Part shown: positions 24,902 to 32,739 of the stretch, piece by piece
How positions within the stretch are numbered: the first letter of the stretch is position 1
How the letters are laid out: each line of letters opens with the position of its first letter
NCBI GenBank assembly: GCA_902794115.1
Contig: CADBGD010000012.1
Coordinates: forward strand, 1 to 35,190
DNA length: 35,190 nt
Reading direction: 5' to 3'
Source: Oscillospiraceae bacterium
GTDB lineage: Bacteria > Bacillota > Clostridia > Saccharofermentanales > Saccharofermentanaceae
Translations under genes and position numbers: made by a program
The notes under the pieces: generated by a model
The model's input: the letters and a program-made list of their open reading frames with translations, nothing else
Database searches by the model: none
What the model was told of the DNA's origin: nothing

Positions 24902-26266
24902 TCAGCCTCGCTTATCCGTCACGATCCGGCCGGAGCCGATCACCAGCTGGACTTCACTCATAATGTCCAGCGGATTTCCCGAGATCAGGACCAGATCCGG
25001 TGCTTTTCCCACAGAGATCGAACCGTAAAGGTCCTGTACTCCCAGGATCTTTGCCGCCGTCAGGGTAATGGAAGCCATAGCGGCTTCTTCCGTCATGCCG
25101 CCCTTTCTGGCCAGCGCCGCCGAAAGGGGAAGATAGGCTTCCGGAATGCAGGGGTGATCCGTCATGATGGCGACGGGAAGACCTTCCTTTTCCAGTTCTC
25201 CTGCGGTGGAAAGCTTCATATTCCGAAGTTCCGGCTTGCTTCTTTCACCGATCACCGGTCCCACGATCACGCCCAGAAGTTTTCCTCCGGAAGGTTTTCC
25301 CGCATCTGTCCTAAGGCCCAGACCACGGTTTTCTTTCTGTCCGTTCTCATATTCCTCGAAAAGCACATCTGCGATCAGATGCCCCTCGGTACAATGGTCG
25401 AGAGTGTATTTCAGATTGAATTCATTGGCAATGCGGATGGCCGTCAGAATATCGTCCTGGCGGTGGGCATGGATCTTTAACGGCTTTTCTCCCAGAAGCA
25501 CCGGGATCATGGCCTCGAGTTCCAGATCTTTTTCAAATACATCCGGCCGCTCGGGCTTATCGTCGCCTTCCTTATTCTCCGCATTTCTATACTCGGCCCA
25601 CTTTTCTTCCGACTGGGTCTTCTTTTCGTAGTACTCGATGGTCTCCGAAAGCACGCTTCGAAGAAGCGCGGCATTGCCCATACGGGTCTGGGGCGCTTTA
25701 TTTTCTTTTCCGTAGCACATCTTCGGATTCTCACCGAGAGCGGCTTTCATGGCGATATACGGATCCACCAGCGCCCGGTCCACGGTCTTTTCGTAGGTCT
25801 TCAGAAGGGCGAACTGGCCCCCGACGATGTTGGCGCTTCCGGGGCCGGCCGCTACCATGGTCACGCCGGCTTCCAGCGCTTCCTGAAAGCAGGGGTCCGC
25901 ATTATGGATGCCGTCGATGGCCCGAAGATCCGGGGAAATGGGGGAAACGATCTCGTTTCCGTCACTGCCCTCTTCCGTCAGGCCGTCATCGAAAAGGCCT
26001 AAGTGGGAGTGCGCATCGATAAAGCCCGGATAGAGCCGCGCGCCCTTGGCATCGATCGTATTCAGAAGAGTGGTCTGCTCATCGTTTTCCGCGAAATCCC
26101 GCCGGACATAGAGATCCGGGTTTTCTTTTCCCTGTCTCTCCATATAGTCCTGCCAGCCATCTCCTGATCCGACTTCCAGGATCTTTTTTCTGTCAAAGAC
26201 CACATACCCGTCATGGATCGGCTCCGGCTGCTCCATAGTATAGATTTCCGCGTTATAAATGATCAT
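24902..26266 (-). CDS. Amidohydrolase (imidazolonepropionase-like)
   Basis: The 454-residue protein is a metal-dependent hydrolase of the amidohydrolase superfamily. It shows the HxH pair in GFIDAHSHLG, further metal or substrate histidines in IHAHRQDD and DHCTEGH, and the late aspartate in MTDHPCIPEAY, plus the closing beta-sandwich SISVGKAPDLVLISGNPLD. Relatives are often annotated as imidazolonepropionase-like, but the rest of a histidine pathway is not here and the substrate is unknown. A charged insert of about 30 residues (around 215-245) lies between the first and second halves. It is 5 bp upstream of tsaE and so likely shares its transcript. GGAAAGAGGAAAC precedes the ATG. Confidence 0.9.
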   Translation of the reverse strand: MIIYNAEIYTMEQPEPIHDGYVVFDRKKILEVGSGDGWQDYMERQGKENPDLYVRRDFAENDEQTTLLNTIDAKGARLYPGFIDAHSHLGLFDDGLTEEGSDGNEIVSPISPDLRAIDGIHNADPCFQEALEAGVTMVAAGPGSANIVGGQFALLKTYEKTVDRALVDPYIAMKAALGENPKMCYGKENKAPQTRMGNAALLRSVLSETIEYYEKKTQSEEKWAEYRNAENKEGDDKPERPDVFEKDLELEAMIPVLLGEKPLKIHAHRQDDILTAIRIANEFNLKYTLDHCTEGHLIADVLFEEYENGQKENRGLGLRTDAGKPSGGKLLGVIVGPVIGERSKPELRNMKLSTAGELEKEGLPVAIMTDHPCIPEAYLPLSAALARKGGMTEEAAMASITLTAAKILGVQDLYGSISVGKAPDLVLISGNPLDIMSEVQLVIGSGRIVTDKRG

Positions 26267-26311
26267 GTTTCCTCTTTCCTTATCCTATCCGGATCTTTTC
26301 CTTATTGTGCC

Positions 26312-26328
26312 AAAAATCCCTAGGGATT
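26312..26328 (-). terminator. Possible weak terminator after the Sel1-repeat gene
   Basis: AATCCCTAGGGATT is self-complementary and is followed by a run of T on the minus strand, about 10 bp after the stop codon. The stem is short, so termination may be partial and the amidohydrolase-tsa run may receive read-through. Confidence 0.45.
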
Positions 26329-26336
26329 ACAATTTC

Positions 26337-27842
26337 TCAGCCCAGCAGATCGGAAATTTTCTGAAGAGCCGCATCTGCCTGCTCCCGTGTGACTTTTCCT
26401 TCGGTCACCATATCTTCGATCGCATTCCGTGCGTATTCTTCCGTAGTTGTATTTCCATCGTAATAGGTGAAATAGATCGCCATGGCGTAGTAGTCCAGCG
26501 CAGCTTCGTAGTCCTGCCGGACTCCGCCTTTTCCATACTGGGATGCCCAGCCCATATTCGAGGCGGAGGTGGAGTCGCTCTCTTTGACGCCCTTTGTCCA
26601 CCACTCGACTGCCTTGACATCATCTTTCGGAACACCGATACCTTCACTGTAGATATAGCCCAGACGGCCAAAGGCCGCGCCATATCCCTCCTGCGCCGCG
26701 ATCTCAAAACAGTTCAGCATCAGGTCATAATCAGGTGCGATGTCCTTGTTATAAAGATACAAACAGCCCAGATCAAAGACGCCTGTCCGGCTTCCGAGTT
26801 CGCAGGAGAGTTTATACCACTGCTCGGCTTTTTTCGGATCCGCATCGACACCGATCCCCTTTTCATAGGCCCAGCCCATTTCGCAGGCCGCGTCAGCGTG
26901 ACCTCTTCCTGCGGCCTCGGTGAAATACTCCTGGGCCTTAGCAGGATCCTGCGGCACACCTTCTCCGGCATTATATCTTCTTCCGGTATTAAAGATCGCC
27001 GGCGTGTAATCCCCGTCGATCGCCTTCTGATACCACTCCAGTGCTTTGGCAAAATCCTGCGGCTGGGTTCCGCAGCCGGACGAATACAGGTTTCCGATAG
27101 CATTTGTCGCATACATGGCCGCATACCAGTCATCGCTTTCGATCGCTTTCTGATAGTACTCCAGGGACTTTTCCGGATCCGGCGTGCCAAATCCCGACAT
27201 ACCGGTACGGTACATCTGGCCCATACCTGTAGTGCCGAAAGCACATCCCTGCTCCGCCGCCTGCTGATAAAGAGAGAAAGCCAGATCAACATCATATTCC
27301 ACGCCCCAGGCACTCTCGTACAAAGACGCCTTTCCGCAGAGTCCTTCCGGGCAGTTCATTTCGATGGCCTTTTCAAAATACTCCATCGCTTTCTGGTAGT
27401 GCCCCGCCTCCAGGGAGCGGTCTCTTTCGATCAGTCCCAGTCCGAAATAGCCCCGTCCGTCTCCGGCATCCGCCGCCATCTGGAAGGCCTGTCTGGCATC
27501 CGAAAGGCTGAAATCCTTTCCGTGGGCGCCATAAAGATAGTCCATTCCGGCGTCATACGGTTCCATCTCCCCGATGTCGAGAGCCGATGTCTCATCCGTC
27601 GCCGAAGATCCGTCTGTACTTTCCTCGGGAGTCGTGTCCGTCTGGTCCGGCTTTTCTGTCTGCTCCGGCTCCTCTGTATCTTCTGTCTCGTCTTCTGTCT
27701 CGTCTATGGTCTTTTCTGTCTTCTTCCCGCTCTTCTTGGATTTTTTACTGGTCTCTTCTTTTTTACTGCATCCGGAAAAGAAAATACCGGCGCTCAGTAC
27801 CACGGCCAATGCGGCCAGAATCAGGTTCGATGTCTTCTTCAT
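26337..27842 (-). CDS. Sel1-repeat lipoprotein
   Basis: The 501-residue protein has a lipoprotein signal (FFSGC, Cys25), a Lys-rich then Glu/Thr/Asp-rich linker to about residue 95, and then some nine or ten Sel1-like (TPR-related) units of about 36 residues, for example LEWYQKAIDGDYTPAIF and EQWYKLSCELGSRTG, with the usual GxGVPxDxxKA turns. Such arrays are protein-binding solenoids. It would be anchored on the outside of the membrane; its partner is unknown. The last about 30 residues (EDMVTEGKVTREQADAALQK) form a helical pair outside the repeats. It has its own promoter and no close co-directional neighbour upstream. Confidence 0.9.
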   Translation of the reverse strand: MKKTSNLILAALAVVLSAGIFFSGCSKKEETSKKSKKSGKKTEKTIDETEDETEDTEEPEQTEKPDQTDTTPEESTDGSSATDETSALDIGEMEPYDAGMDYLYGAHGKDFSLSDARQAFQMAADAGDGRGYFGLGLIERDRSLEAGHYQKAMEYFEKAIEMNCPEGLCGKASLYESAWGVEYDVDLAFSLYQQAAEQGCAFGTTGMGQMYRTGMSGFGTPDPEKSLEYYQKAIESDDWYAAMYATNAIGNLYSSGCGTQPQDFAKALEWYQKAIDGDYTPAIFNTGRRYNAGEGVPQDPAKAQEYFTEAAGRGHADAACEMGWAYEKGIGVDADPKKAEQWYKLSCELGSRTGVFDLGCLYLYNKDIAPDYDLMLNCFEIAAQEGYGAAFGRLGYIYSEGIGVPKDDVKAVEWWTKGVKESDSTSASNMGWASQYGKGGVRQDYEAALDYYAMAIYFTYYDGNTTTEEYARNAIEDMVTEGKVTREQADAALQKISDLLG

Positions 27843-27877
27843 ATGATGTAATACCCCTCTTGAAAATGTCTGTCATA

Positions 27878-27905
27878 AGTATACCTTCCCGGACGAAAAA
27901 GGCAA
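27878..27905 (-). promoter_or_regulatory. Probable promoter for the Sel1-repeat gene
   Basis: TTGCCT (27900-27905) and TATACT (27878-27883) lie 16 bp apart on the minus strand, about 36 bp before the start codon. Confidence 0.5.
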
Positions 27906-27937
27906 ACACCCGTGCATTTCCCGTAGATTTATCATGC

Positions 27938-27965
27938 AAAAAAGCCGCCCCATAAGGAACGGCTT
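27938..27965 (-). terminator. Rho-independent terminator after rpsI
   Basis: AAGCCGTTCC pairs with GGGGCGGCTT (two G-U wobbles) with a short loop, and six T follow on the minus strand. It lies about 55 bp after the rpsI stop codon. Confidence 0.88.
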
Positions 27966-28019
27966 CTTTGGTAAATGCACTTGTGTCTCGTCCAAAAAGA
28001 CGTAACCGAAAGGCTTCGA

Positions 28020-28427
28020 TTAACGCTTACTGAACTGGGAAGCCTTACGAGCTTTCTTGAGACCCGGCTTCTTTCTTTCCTTCATACGTGCGTCACGTGT
28101 GAGGAAACCGGCCTTCTTCAGGATTGCCTTGTAAGCTTCTTCATCTGCCTGAACCAGAGCACGGGAAATACCGTGACGGATCGCACCGGCCTGACCGGCA
28201 ATACCGCCGCCGATGGCCTTGCAGATGATATCGAACTTGCCTTCTGTAGCGGTCGCTACCAGCGGCTGACGAACGATGAGCTTCAGAGTCTCGAGACCGA
28301 AGTACTCGTCCATATCTTTGTCGTTAATGGTGATCTTACCTGTGCCAGGAAGAAGACGTACGCATGCTACAGCATTCTTACGACGACCTGTGCCATAGAA
28401 GTAAACTTTAGTAGCTTTCTTAGCCAT
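28020..28427 (-). CDS. rpsI: 30S ribosomal protein S9
   Basis: The 135-residue protein carries [40 protein letters not shown] and the conserved basic C-terminus ending [12 protein letters not shown], whose last residues contact P-site tRNA in the ribosome. It begins 20 bp after rplM with GGGAGG at good spacing, the standard L13-S9 pair. Confidence 0.98.
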   Translation of the reverse strand: MAKKATKVYFYGTGRRKNAVACVRLLPGTGKITINDKDMDEYFGLETLKLIVRQPLVATATEGKFDIICKAIGGGIAGQAGAIRHGISRALVQADEEAYKAILKKAGFLTRDARMKERKKPGLKKARKASQFSKR

Positions 28428-28447
28428 GTATCTTATTCCTCCCTATA

Positions 28448-28879
28448 TTAGTCGAAGTTCAGGACTTCCGGCTTCTGTGCAGCGTGCTCATGCTCAGCGC
28501 CTGCATAAACCTTCAGCTTCTTAAACATCTGACGTCCGAGAGCGTTCTTCGGGAGCATACCCTTTACTGCAATCTCGAAAGCCTTCTCCGGCTTCGTATC
28601 CATAAGCTTTCTGTATGTGGTCTCCTTGAGTCCGCCAGCGTAGCCTGTGTGATAACGATACATCTTCTTATCCAGCTTGTTACCCGTAAGAACGAGCTTG
28701 CTTGCATTGATAACGATTACATAGTCTCCTGTATCGATGAAAGGTGTGTATGTCGGCTTATTCTTGCCGCGCAGAACAGTTGCCACTTCAGTAGCCAGAC
28801 GACCAAGTGTCTTGCCGGAAGCATCAACTACGTACCATTTTCTCTCGATATTTGATGGTGTAGCAACAAATGTCTTCAT
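28448..28879 (-). CDS. rplM: 50S ribosomal protein L13
   Basis: The 143-residue protein starts [20 protein letters not shown] and has [18 protein letters not shown] and [19 protein letters not shown] as in L13. I chose the ATG at 28879 because AGGAGG (28892-28897) lies 12 nt before it; the open frame extends ten codons further to a GTG, but that would place the ribosome binding site inside the gene. L13 is an early assembly protein of the large subunit. It is followed by rpsI. Confidence 0.98.
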   Translation of the reverse strand: MKTFVATPSNIERKWYVVDASGKTLGRLATEVATVLRGKNKPTYTPFIDTGDYVIVINASKLVLTGNKLDKKMYRYHTGYAGGLKETTYRKLMDTKPEKAFEIAVKGMLPKNALGRQMFKKLKVYAGAEHEHAAQKPEVLNFD

Positions 28880-28941
28880 AATGGACTTCTTCCTCCTAAA
28901 AAGTATCACGCATAAATCCCCCTGTTTCAGGGCGCTTCACT

Positions 28942-28970
28942 ATAATATATGCGAGGAAGAGGATTGTCAA
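28942..28970 (-). promoter_or_regulatory. Near-consensus promoter for rplM-rpsI
   Basis: A perfect TTGACA (28965-28970) and TATTAT (28942-28947) are spaced by 17 bp on the minus strand. The leader of about 60 nt holds a small CCCTG/CAGGG hairpin (28920-28932), possibly an autoregulatory site, but I cannot match it to a known L13 leader. Confidence 0.85.
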
Positions 28971-28982
28971 CACTTTTTCTTC

Positions 28983-29013
28983 AAAAATCTCGATGATTTT
29001 CAAAAATTCATCG
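28983..29013 (-). terminator. Terminator at the end of the purF-HAD-lipoprotein unit
   Basis: CGATGA and TCATCG with mostly A/T inner pairs form a hairpin followed on the minus strand by a T run. It comes 25 bp after the TGA at 29038 that would end the frame-corrected lipoprotein. Confidence 0.7.
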
Positions 29014-29037
29014 ATTTTCGCCGTTTTTCTCTCTCAT

Positions 29038-29172
29038 TCACACATTCAACATGCTTTTTTCGATACTATCATAATCCCGGCTGGAATCCACAGAAGCGCG
29101 GAATATCAGCATTCCGGACTTATCATACATGGAATATACCGTCTCCGTGTAATACCAGATGGAACTGAATCT
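29038..29172 (-). pseudogene. Out-of-frame C-terminal remainder of the lipoprotein gene
   Basis: In the frame one base off from the lipoprotein gene the minus strand reads SSIWYYTETVYSMYDKSG, then about 25 further residues of normal-looking protein ending DSIEKSMLNV and a TGA at 29038-29040. The in-frame end instead reads SGITRRRYIPCMISPEC, which looks like noise. A one-base loss near 29163-29172, in nature or in the assembly, explains this best. Confidence 0.65.
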
Positions 29173-30149
29173 CCGTAATCGATATAGCTTCCGACTCCGC
29201 CGGCATCAAATCCATCGAACATCGGATCGTTACTGTAAAGAGGCTTGCCGTCTTTTTCGCCTACATAGGTCGGATACGGCGGGCGTTCCCCGAGCTGTTC
29301 TTTTCCTGTGATATTCAGCTCCTTATCAATCGTGATCTGGTAGAAGAGCTCATGGAAATTCGCTCCGGATCCGGAAAAGTCCCCATCTTCCGACATAGAA
29401 TCCACCAGGAGCACAAATCCGTCCCCGTCCTTTTCGACATGCCGCAGCTGATCGTGGCTGCTTCCGCCGATGGTCTTAAATGAAACCGGATTTCCTTTTC
29501 CGTCTACGATCTGCATGGCAACATCCGGATATTTATCTTTGGGGGTCTCACCGAAGAAATAGAAGTTACCGTCCATTTCTATACAATACTTTAAAGCCGC
29601 GATCGCCACATCTTCCATGACCGTATCAAATACGACCTGTCCTTTTTCATCACATCGGATGATCTCGGAGTGATATCCCTTTTCGGCAAGATCTCTTCCG
29701 GGAATGTAATTGGCGTTATATCCGGCAGCGAAAATGAACCCGCCGTCTGATGTGGGAGTAAATCCGGATATGTCATAGGCATCAACCAGTTGAATGGTAT
29801 AAGAAGCCAGAGGATTTCCATAAAGATCCATCATGGTGATGGTGTGATCCCTCTGCCCCTCATCCGATTCGCTGCCTTCAAAGTGAAAGATCCTGTCGGA
29901 ATACGCCCTTACACGCCGGAAACGGTCTTCTTCGATGATCTTCTGAAATTCTTCCGGAACCGTTCCCACCTGTGGAACACTTTCTGTCGGACGGGTGTCT
30001 TCTGTAGAAAAAGAAGTTTCTTCAGATGATTCCTCTTTCTTGCAGGCAGAGAACGCAAAAGAAGAAACTGCGACCGCCAAAGCAACGAAAAGGCGCACTG
30101 CCCGCATCCGGGAAATGTGATGGTTATCTTTCGCGTTTCTATATACCAT
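29106..30149 (-). CDS. Lipoprotein, propeller-like, unknown function, probably frameshifted near the end
   Basis: The 347-residue product has a long-headed lipoprotein signal (FAFSAC, Cys36), a Ser/Glu-rich linker, and a beta-rich domain with repeated strands around MMDLYGNPLASYTIQLVD, FTPTSDGGFIFAAGY and IVDGKGNPVSFKTIGG, which suggests a beta-propeller like the front half of the two large lipoproteins at 8244-12948. The specific function is not recognised. The ATG has GGAGG 6 nt upstream. The last about 17 residues are in the wrong frame relative to a good-looking continuation (see 29038-29172). It follows the HAD-GNAT gene by 26 bp. Confidence 0.8.
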   Translation of the reverse strand: MVYRNAKDNHHISRMRAVRLFVALAVAVSSFAFSACKKEESSEETSFSTEDTRPTESVPQVGTVPEEFQKIIEEDRFRRVRAYSDRIFHFEGSESDEGQRDHTITMMDLYGNPLASYTIQLVDAYDISGFTPTSDGGFIFAAGYNANYIPGRDLAEKGYHSEIIRCDEKGQVVFDTVMEDVAIAALKYCIEMDGNFYFFGETPKDKYPDVAMQIVDGKGNPVSFKTIGGSSHDQLRHVEKDGDGFVLLVDSMSEDGDFSGSGANFHELFYQITIDKELNITGKEQLGERPPYPTYVGEKDGKPLYSNDPMFDGFDAGGVGSYIDYGDSVPSGITRRRYIPCMISPEC

Positions 30150-30175
30150 GTGCGCCTCCGGATGGTTTAAAAAGT

Positions 30176-31249
30176 TCAGAGTTCCTTTTCCATCATAAAG
30201 TCATCGCAGATGAACCCGGATCCGATATCGGTCTTCTTTTCCTCTATTATACGGAATCCCCGGCGCAAATACACCCGCAGCGGGACATAGTTTCGCTTAT
30301 TGACATAAAGACGGAGTTTTTTCTTTCCCAGTTCTCTTGCCACGTGCTCAGCCTTTTCAAACAGCGGGATACTTTTTCTCTGTCCCCGGAAAGGCTTCAT
30401 AAGATAGAGTTTACTTAAGAGCAGTGCATCATCCTCTTCCGGCACCACGCCCATATACCCGATCGGCGTGTCACCCAGGATCAGAAGGAAATACTGATAG
30501 TGGTCATCTGTGATCGCCTTATCAATGGCCGGCATGCTCTGGAATTTCTCCACCATATAGTTGACCTGTTCCTGGGAAATGATCTTCGGGAAATGCTCAT
30601 TCCAGATGATCTGGGCCAGAGACACCACCGCCATTTTTCTCGTGGGGGAAGTGACTGGAAGAACTTTGACTTCCGATAATTGGGAGATGATCTTCGGGAT
30701 CTCCTTTAAAGATTTTACGACCACATCCGCCGCTTCGACATTCTGGCCGCCGGATGTGGGATTATCGTATCCGATAGTGTACATTCCGGCCATGCGTCCG
30801 GCCTGCACGCCTGCCGTGGAATCTTCCACAACAAGACATCTTTCCGGATCGATATCCAGACGTGTCGCCGCCAGAAGATAGATATCCGGCATCGGTTTTC
30901 CGTTTTCTACTTCCGATCCGCTGGCAAATACTTCCACATAGGGCCACAGGTTCAAGTGGTCGAATACCGCTTCCACAAAGTCCTGCCGGGACGAGGACGC
31001 AACTGCGATCCGGATCCCCTTTTCATGGCAGAAATCCAGAAGTTCCGTCAATCCCTCGGAACGCTCCAGTCCCGAGTCTTTGATGCCCGCCACATTCTTT
31101 TTCCATTGAAGTTCGATTACAAAAGGCCGGATCGCCTCATAGGCCCCCTTGGCGCCATAGCTTTCCAGGATAGATGTGGTGGTCTGGTCGTGGAAGGGCT
31201 CGCTGTCCAGAAGGACTCCGTCCATATCGAAAATCACTGCAGAAATCAT
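30176..31249 (-). CDS. Fusion of HAD-family phosphatase and GNAT acetyltransferase
   Basis: Residues 1-190 are a HAD hydrolase of the beta-phosphoglucomutase-like group: motif I FDMDGVLLDSEP (Asp8, Asp10), motif II SSS (85-87), motif III lysine in GKPMPD (Lys118) and motif IV VVEDSTAGVQAG (Asp143). The cap between motifs I and II is about 25 residues shorter than usual. Residues about 200-357 are a GNAT domain (ILGDTPIGYMGVVPEED, LYLMKPFRGQRKS, LYVNKRNYVPLRVYLRRGF). A single reading frame joins them with no break. Possibly it acts on and acetylates a small phosphorylated metabolite, but the substrate is unknown. It follows purF by 11 bp and so is probably co-transcribed. Confidence 0.88.
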   Translation of the reverse strand: MISAVIFDMDGVLLDSEPFHDQTTTSILESYGAKGAYEAIRPFVIELQWKKNVAGIKDSGLERSEGLTELLDFCHEKGIRIAVASSSRQDFVEAVFDHLNLWPYVEVFASGSEVENGKPMPDIYLLAATRLDIDPERCLVVEDSTAGVQAGRMAGMYTIGYDNPTSGGQNVEAADVVVKSLKEIPKIISQLSEVKVLPVTSPTRKMAVVSLAQIIWNEHFPKIISQEQVNYMVEKFQSMPAIDKAITDDHYQYFLLILGDTPIGYMGVVPEEDDALLLSKLYLMKPFRGQRKSIPLFEKAEHVARELGKKKLRLYVNKRNYVPLRVYLRRGFRIIEEKKTDIGSGFICDDFMMEKEL

Positions 31250-31260
31250 GATGTCTCTCC

Positions 31261-32655
31261 TTATTCCTCCATCATGTCGATGCCGGTCTCTTCGTTGGGG
31301 TAGTTCCCGGTAAAGCAGGCATCACAGAAAGAATGGGTCGTATCGCCGATAAGATCGCCGAGAGAATCCACTTCCAGGTAGCCGAGGGAATCGGCGCCCA
31401 GGATCTCACAGATCTCCGGGATCGTGTGCTGGCAGGCGATCAGCATATCACAGCTGGGCACGTCGGTGCCGTAATAACACGGGGAAATAAACGGCGGAGA
31501 ACTGATCCGCACATGAACCTCGGTGGCTCCGGCCTCCCGAAGCATACGGACGATCTTGGCCATGGTGGTGCCGCGGACGATGGAGTCATCGATAAGTACC
31601 ACACGTTTTCCCTTGACCGCCGGAGAAACGGGATTGAGCTTGATCCGTACCGCTTCCGCCCGCTGGTCCTGGGCAGGCTTGATAAAGGTTCTGCCGACAT
31701 AGGTGTTTTTCATGAAGCCGCGGACGCAGGGAATACCGGATGCTTCCGCATAACCGTTGGCCGCGTCAAGACCGGATTCCGGAACTCCGATGACCACATC
31801 CGCTTCCACCGGATGCTGGCTGGCAAGAAGGCGTCCTGCCTGAAGCCGGGCCTCGTAAACGCTTTTACCGTCAATGAAGCTGTCGGGTCTTGCGAAGTAG
31901 ATATATTCGAAAATGCACATTTTGCAGATACCGCGGCAATGAGTCTTTATGCTTCGGATCCCGTTCTCATCACAGACGACGATCTCTCCGGGTTCCACAT
32001 CCCGCTCGAACTTGGCGCCGACAGCATCCAGTGCGCAGGTTTCGGAGGCAAACACAACGGAATCGCCGATTTTTCCCATGCAAAGGGGCTTAAATCCATA
32101 AGGGTCACGGGCAGCGATCAGTTTTTTCGGACTCATGACCAGAAGCGCATAGCCGCCCTGGATCTTTTCCATGGTCTTTTCTACTGCTTCTTCTACAGAC
32201 GGAGTCTGGGTCCGCTCTTTTGCAACCAGATACGCGATGATCTCCGAGTCAACAGTGGTCTGGAAGAAGGCACCCTGGGCTTCCAGTTCTTTTCTTAAGG
32301 TGATGGCATTGGTGAGGTTGCCGTTATGGGCAAGAGACAGGGTACCTTTGACGTACTGGGTAACCAGCGGCTGGGTGTTACTTAAGACACTGGCTCCGGT
32401 TGTAGAATAGCGCACATGTCCGATGGCGATGGTCCCTTCCAGCGCATCCAATGTCTGATGGGTGAAGACTTCATTCACAAGTCCCATGTTCTTATGGCAG
32501 CGGATCCAGCCATCGTTATTGATCGCGATTCCGCAGCTTTCCTGACCACGATGCTGCAGAGCAAAAAGTCCGTAGTACACCAGTGGCGCAATTTTCAGTT
32601 CATTTCGGTCATAAATACCGAAAACACCGCATTCTTCATGACGGGTACCCATCAC
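31261..32655 (-). CDS. purF: Amidophosphoribosyltransferase
   Basis: The 464-residue enzyme makes phosphoribosylamine from PRPP and glutamine, the first committed step of purine synthesis. A short propeptide precedes the catalytic cysteine in HEECGVFGIY, so the enzyme is likely processed to expose it. The PRPP loop VVLIDDSIVRGTT and Cys residues typical of the iron-sulfur type (CRGICKMCIFEY; SFCDACF) are present. The frame opens with GTG (32653-32655) directly followed by ATG (32650-32652); AGGTGA lies upstream and either could be used. No other pur gene lies in the window and no purine riboswitch fits in the short leader. Confidence 0.97.
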   Translation of the reverse strand: MMGTRHEECGVFGIYDRNELKIAPLVYYGLFALQHRGQESCGIAINNDGWIRCHKNMGLVNEVFTHQTLDALEGTIAIGHVRYSTTGASVLSNTQPLVTQYVKGTLSLAHNGNLTNAITLRKELEAQGAFFQTTVDSEIIAYLVAKERTQTPSVEEAVEKTMEKIQGGYALLVMSPKKLIAARDPYGFKPLCMGKIGDSVVFASETCALDAVGAKFERDVEPGEIVVCDENGIRSIKTHCRGICKMCIFEYIYFARPDSFIDGKSVYEARLQAGRLLASQHPVEADVVIGVPESGLDAANGYAEASGIPCVRGFMKNTYVGRTFIKPAQDQRAEAVRIKLNPVSPAVKGKRVVLIDDSIVRGTTMAKIVRMLREAGATEVHVRISSPPFISPCYYGTDVPSCDMLIACQHTIPEICEILGADSLGYLEVDSLGDLIGDTTHSFCDACFTGNYPNEETGIDMMEE

Positions 32656-32686
32656 GCAACATCACCTGCTTTCTATTTACGTCAAC

Positions 32687-32716
32687 ATTTTAGAAGATAC
32701 GCTATTTTACTGTCAA
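32687..32716 (-). promoter_or_regulatory. Promoter for purF
   Basis: TTGACA (32711-32716) and TAAAAT (32687-32692) lie 18 bp apart on the minus strand. A plus-strand -10-like TATACT (32722-32727) sits 5 bp from the purF -35, so the purF and radical SAM promoters overlap closely. Confidence 0.75.
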
Positions 32717-32739
32717 TGCGATATACTGATAAGAAATGA

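Noticed and set aside
26259..27851. Long plus-strand frame opposite the Sel1-repeat gene
   Set aside because: Repeat and codon bias of the Sel1 gene keep the opposite frame open; the sense protein has a clear lipoprotein signal and repeats.
32656..32739. Purine riboswitch before purF
   Set aside because: Only about 85 bp lie between the divergent genes, taken up by promoter elements; no conserved purine aptamer core.
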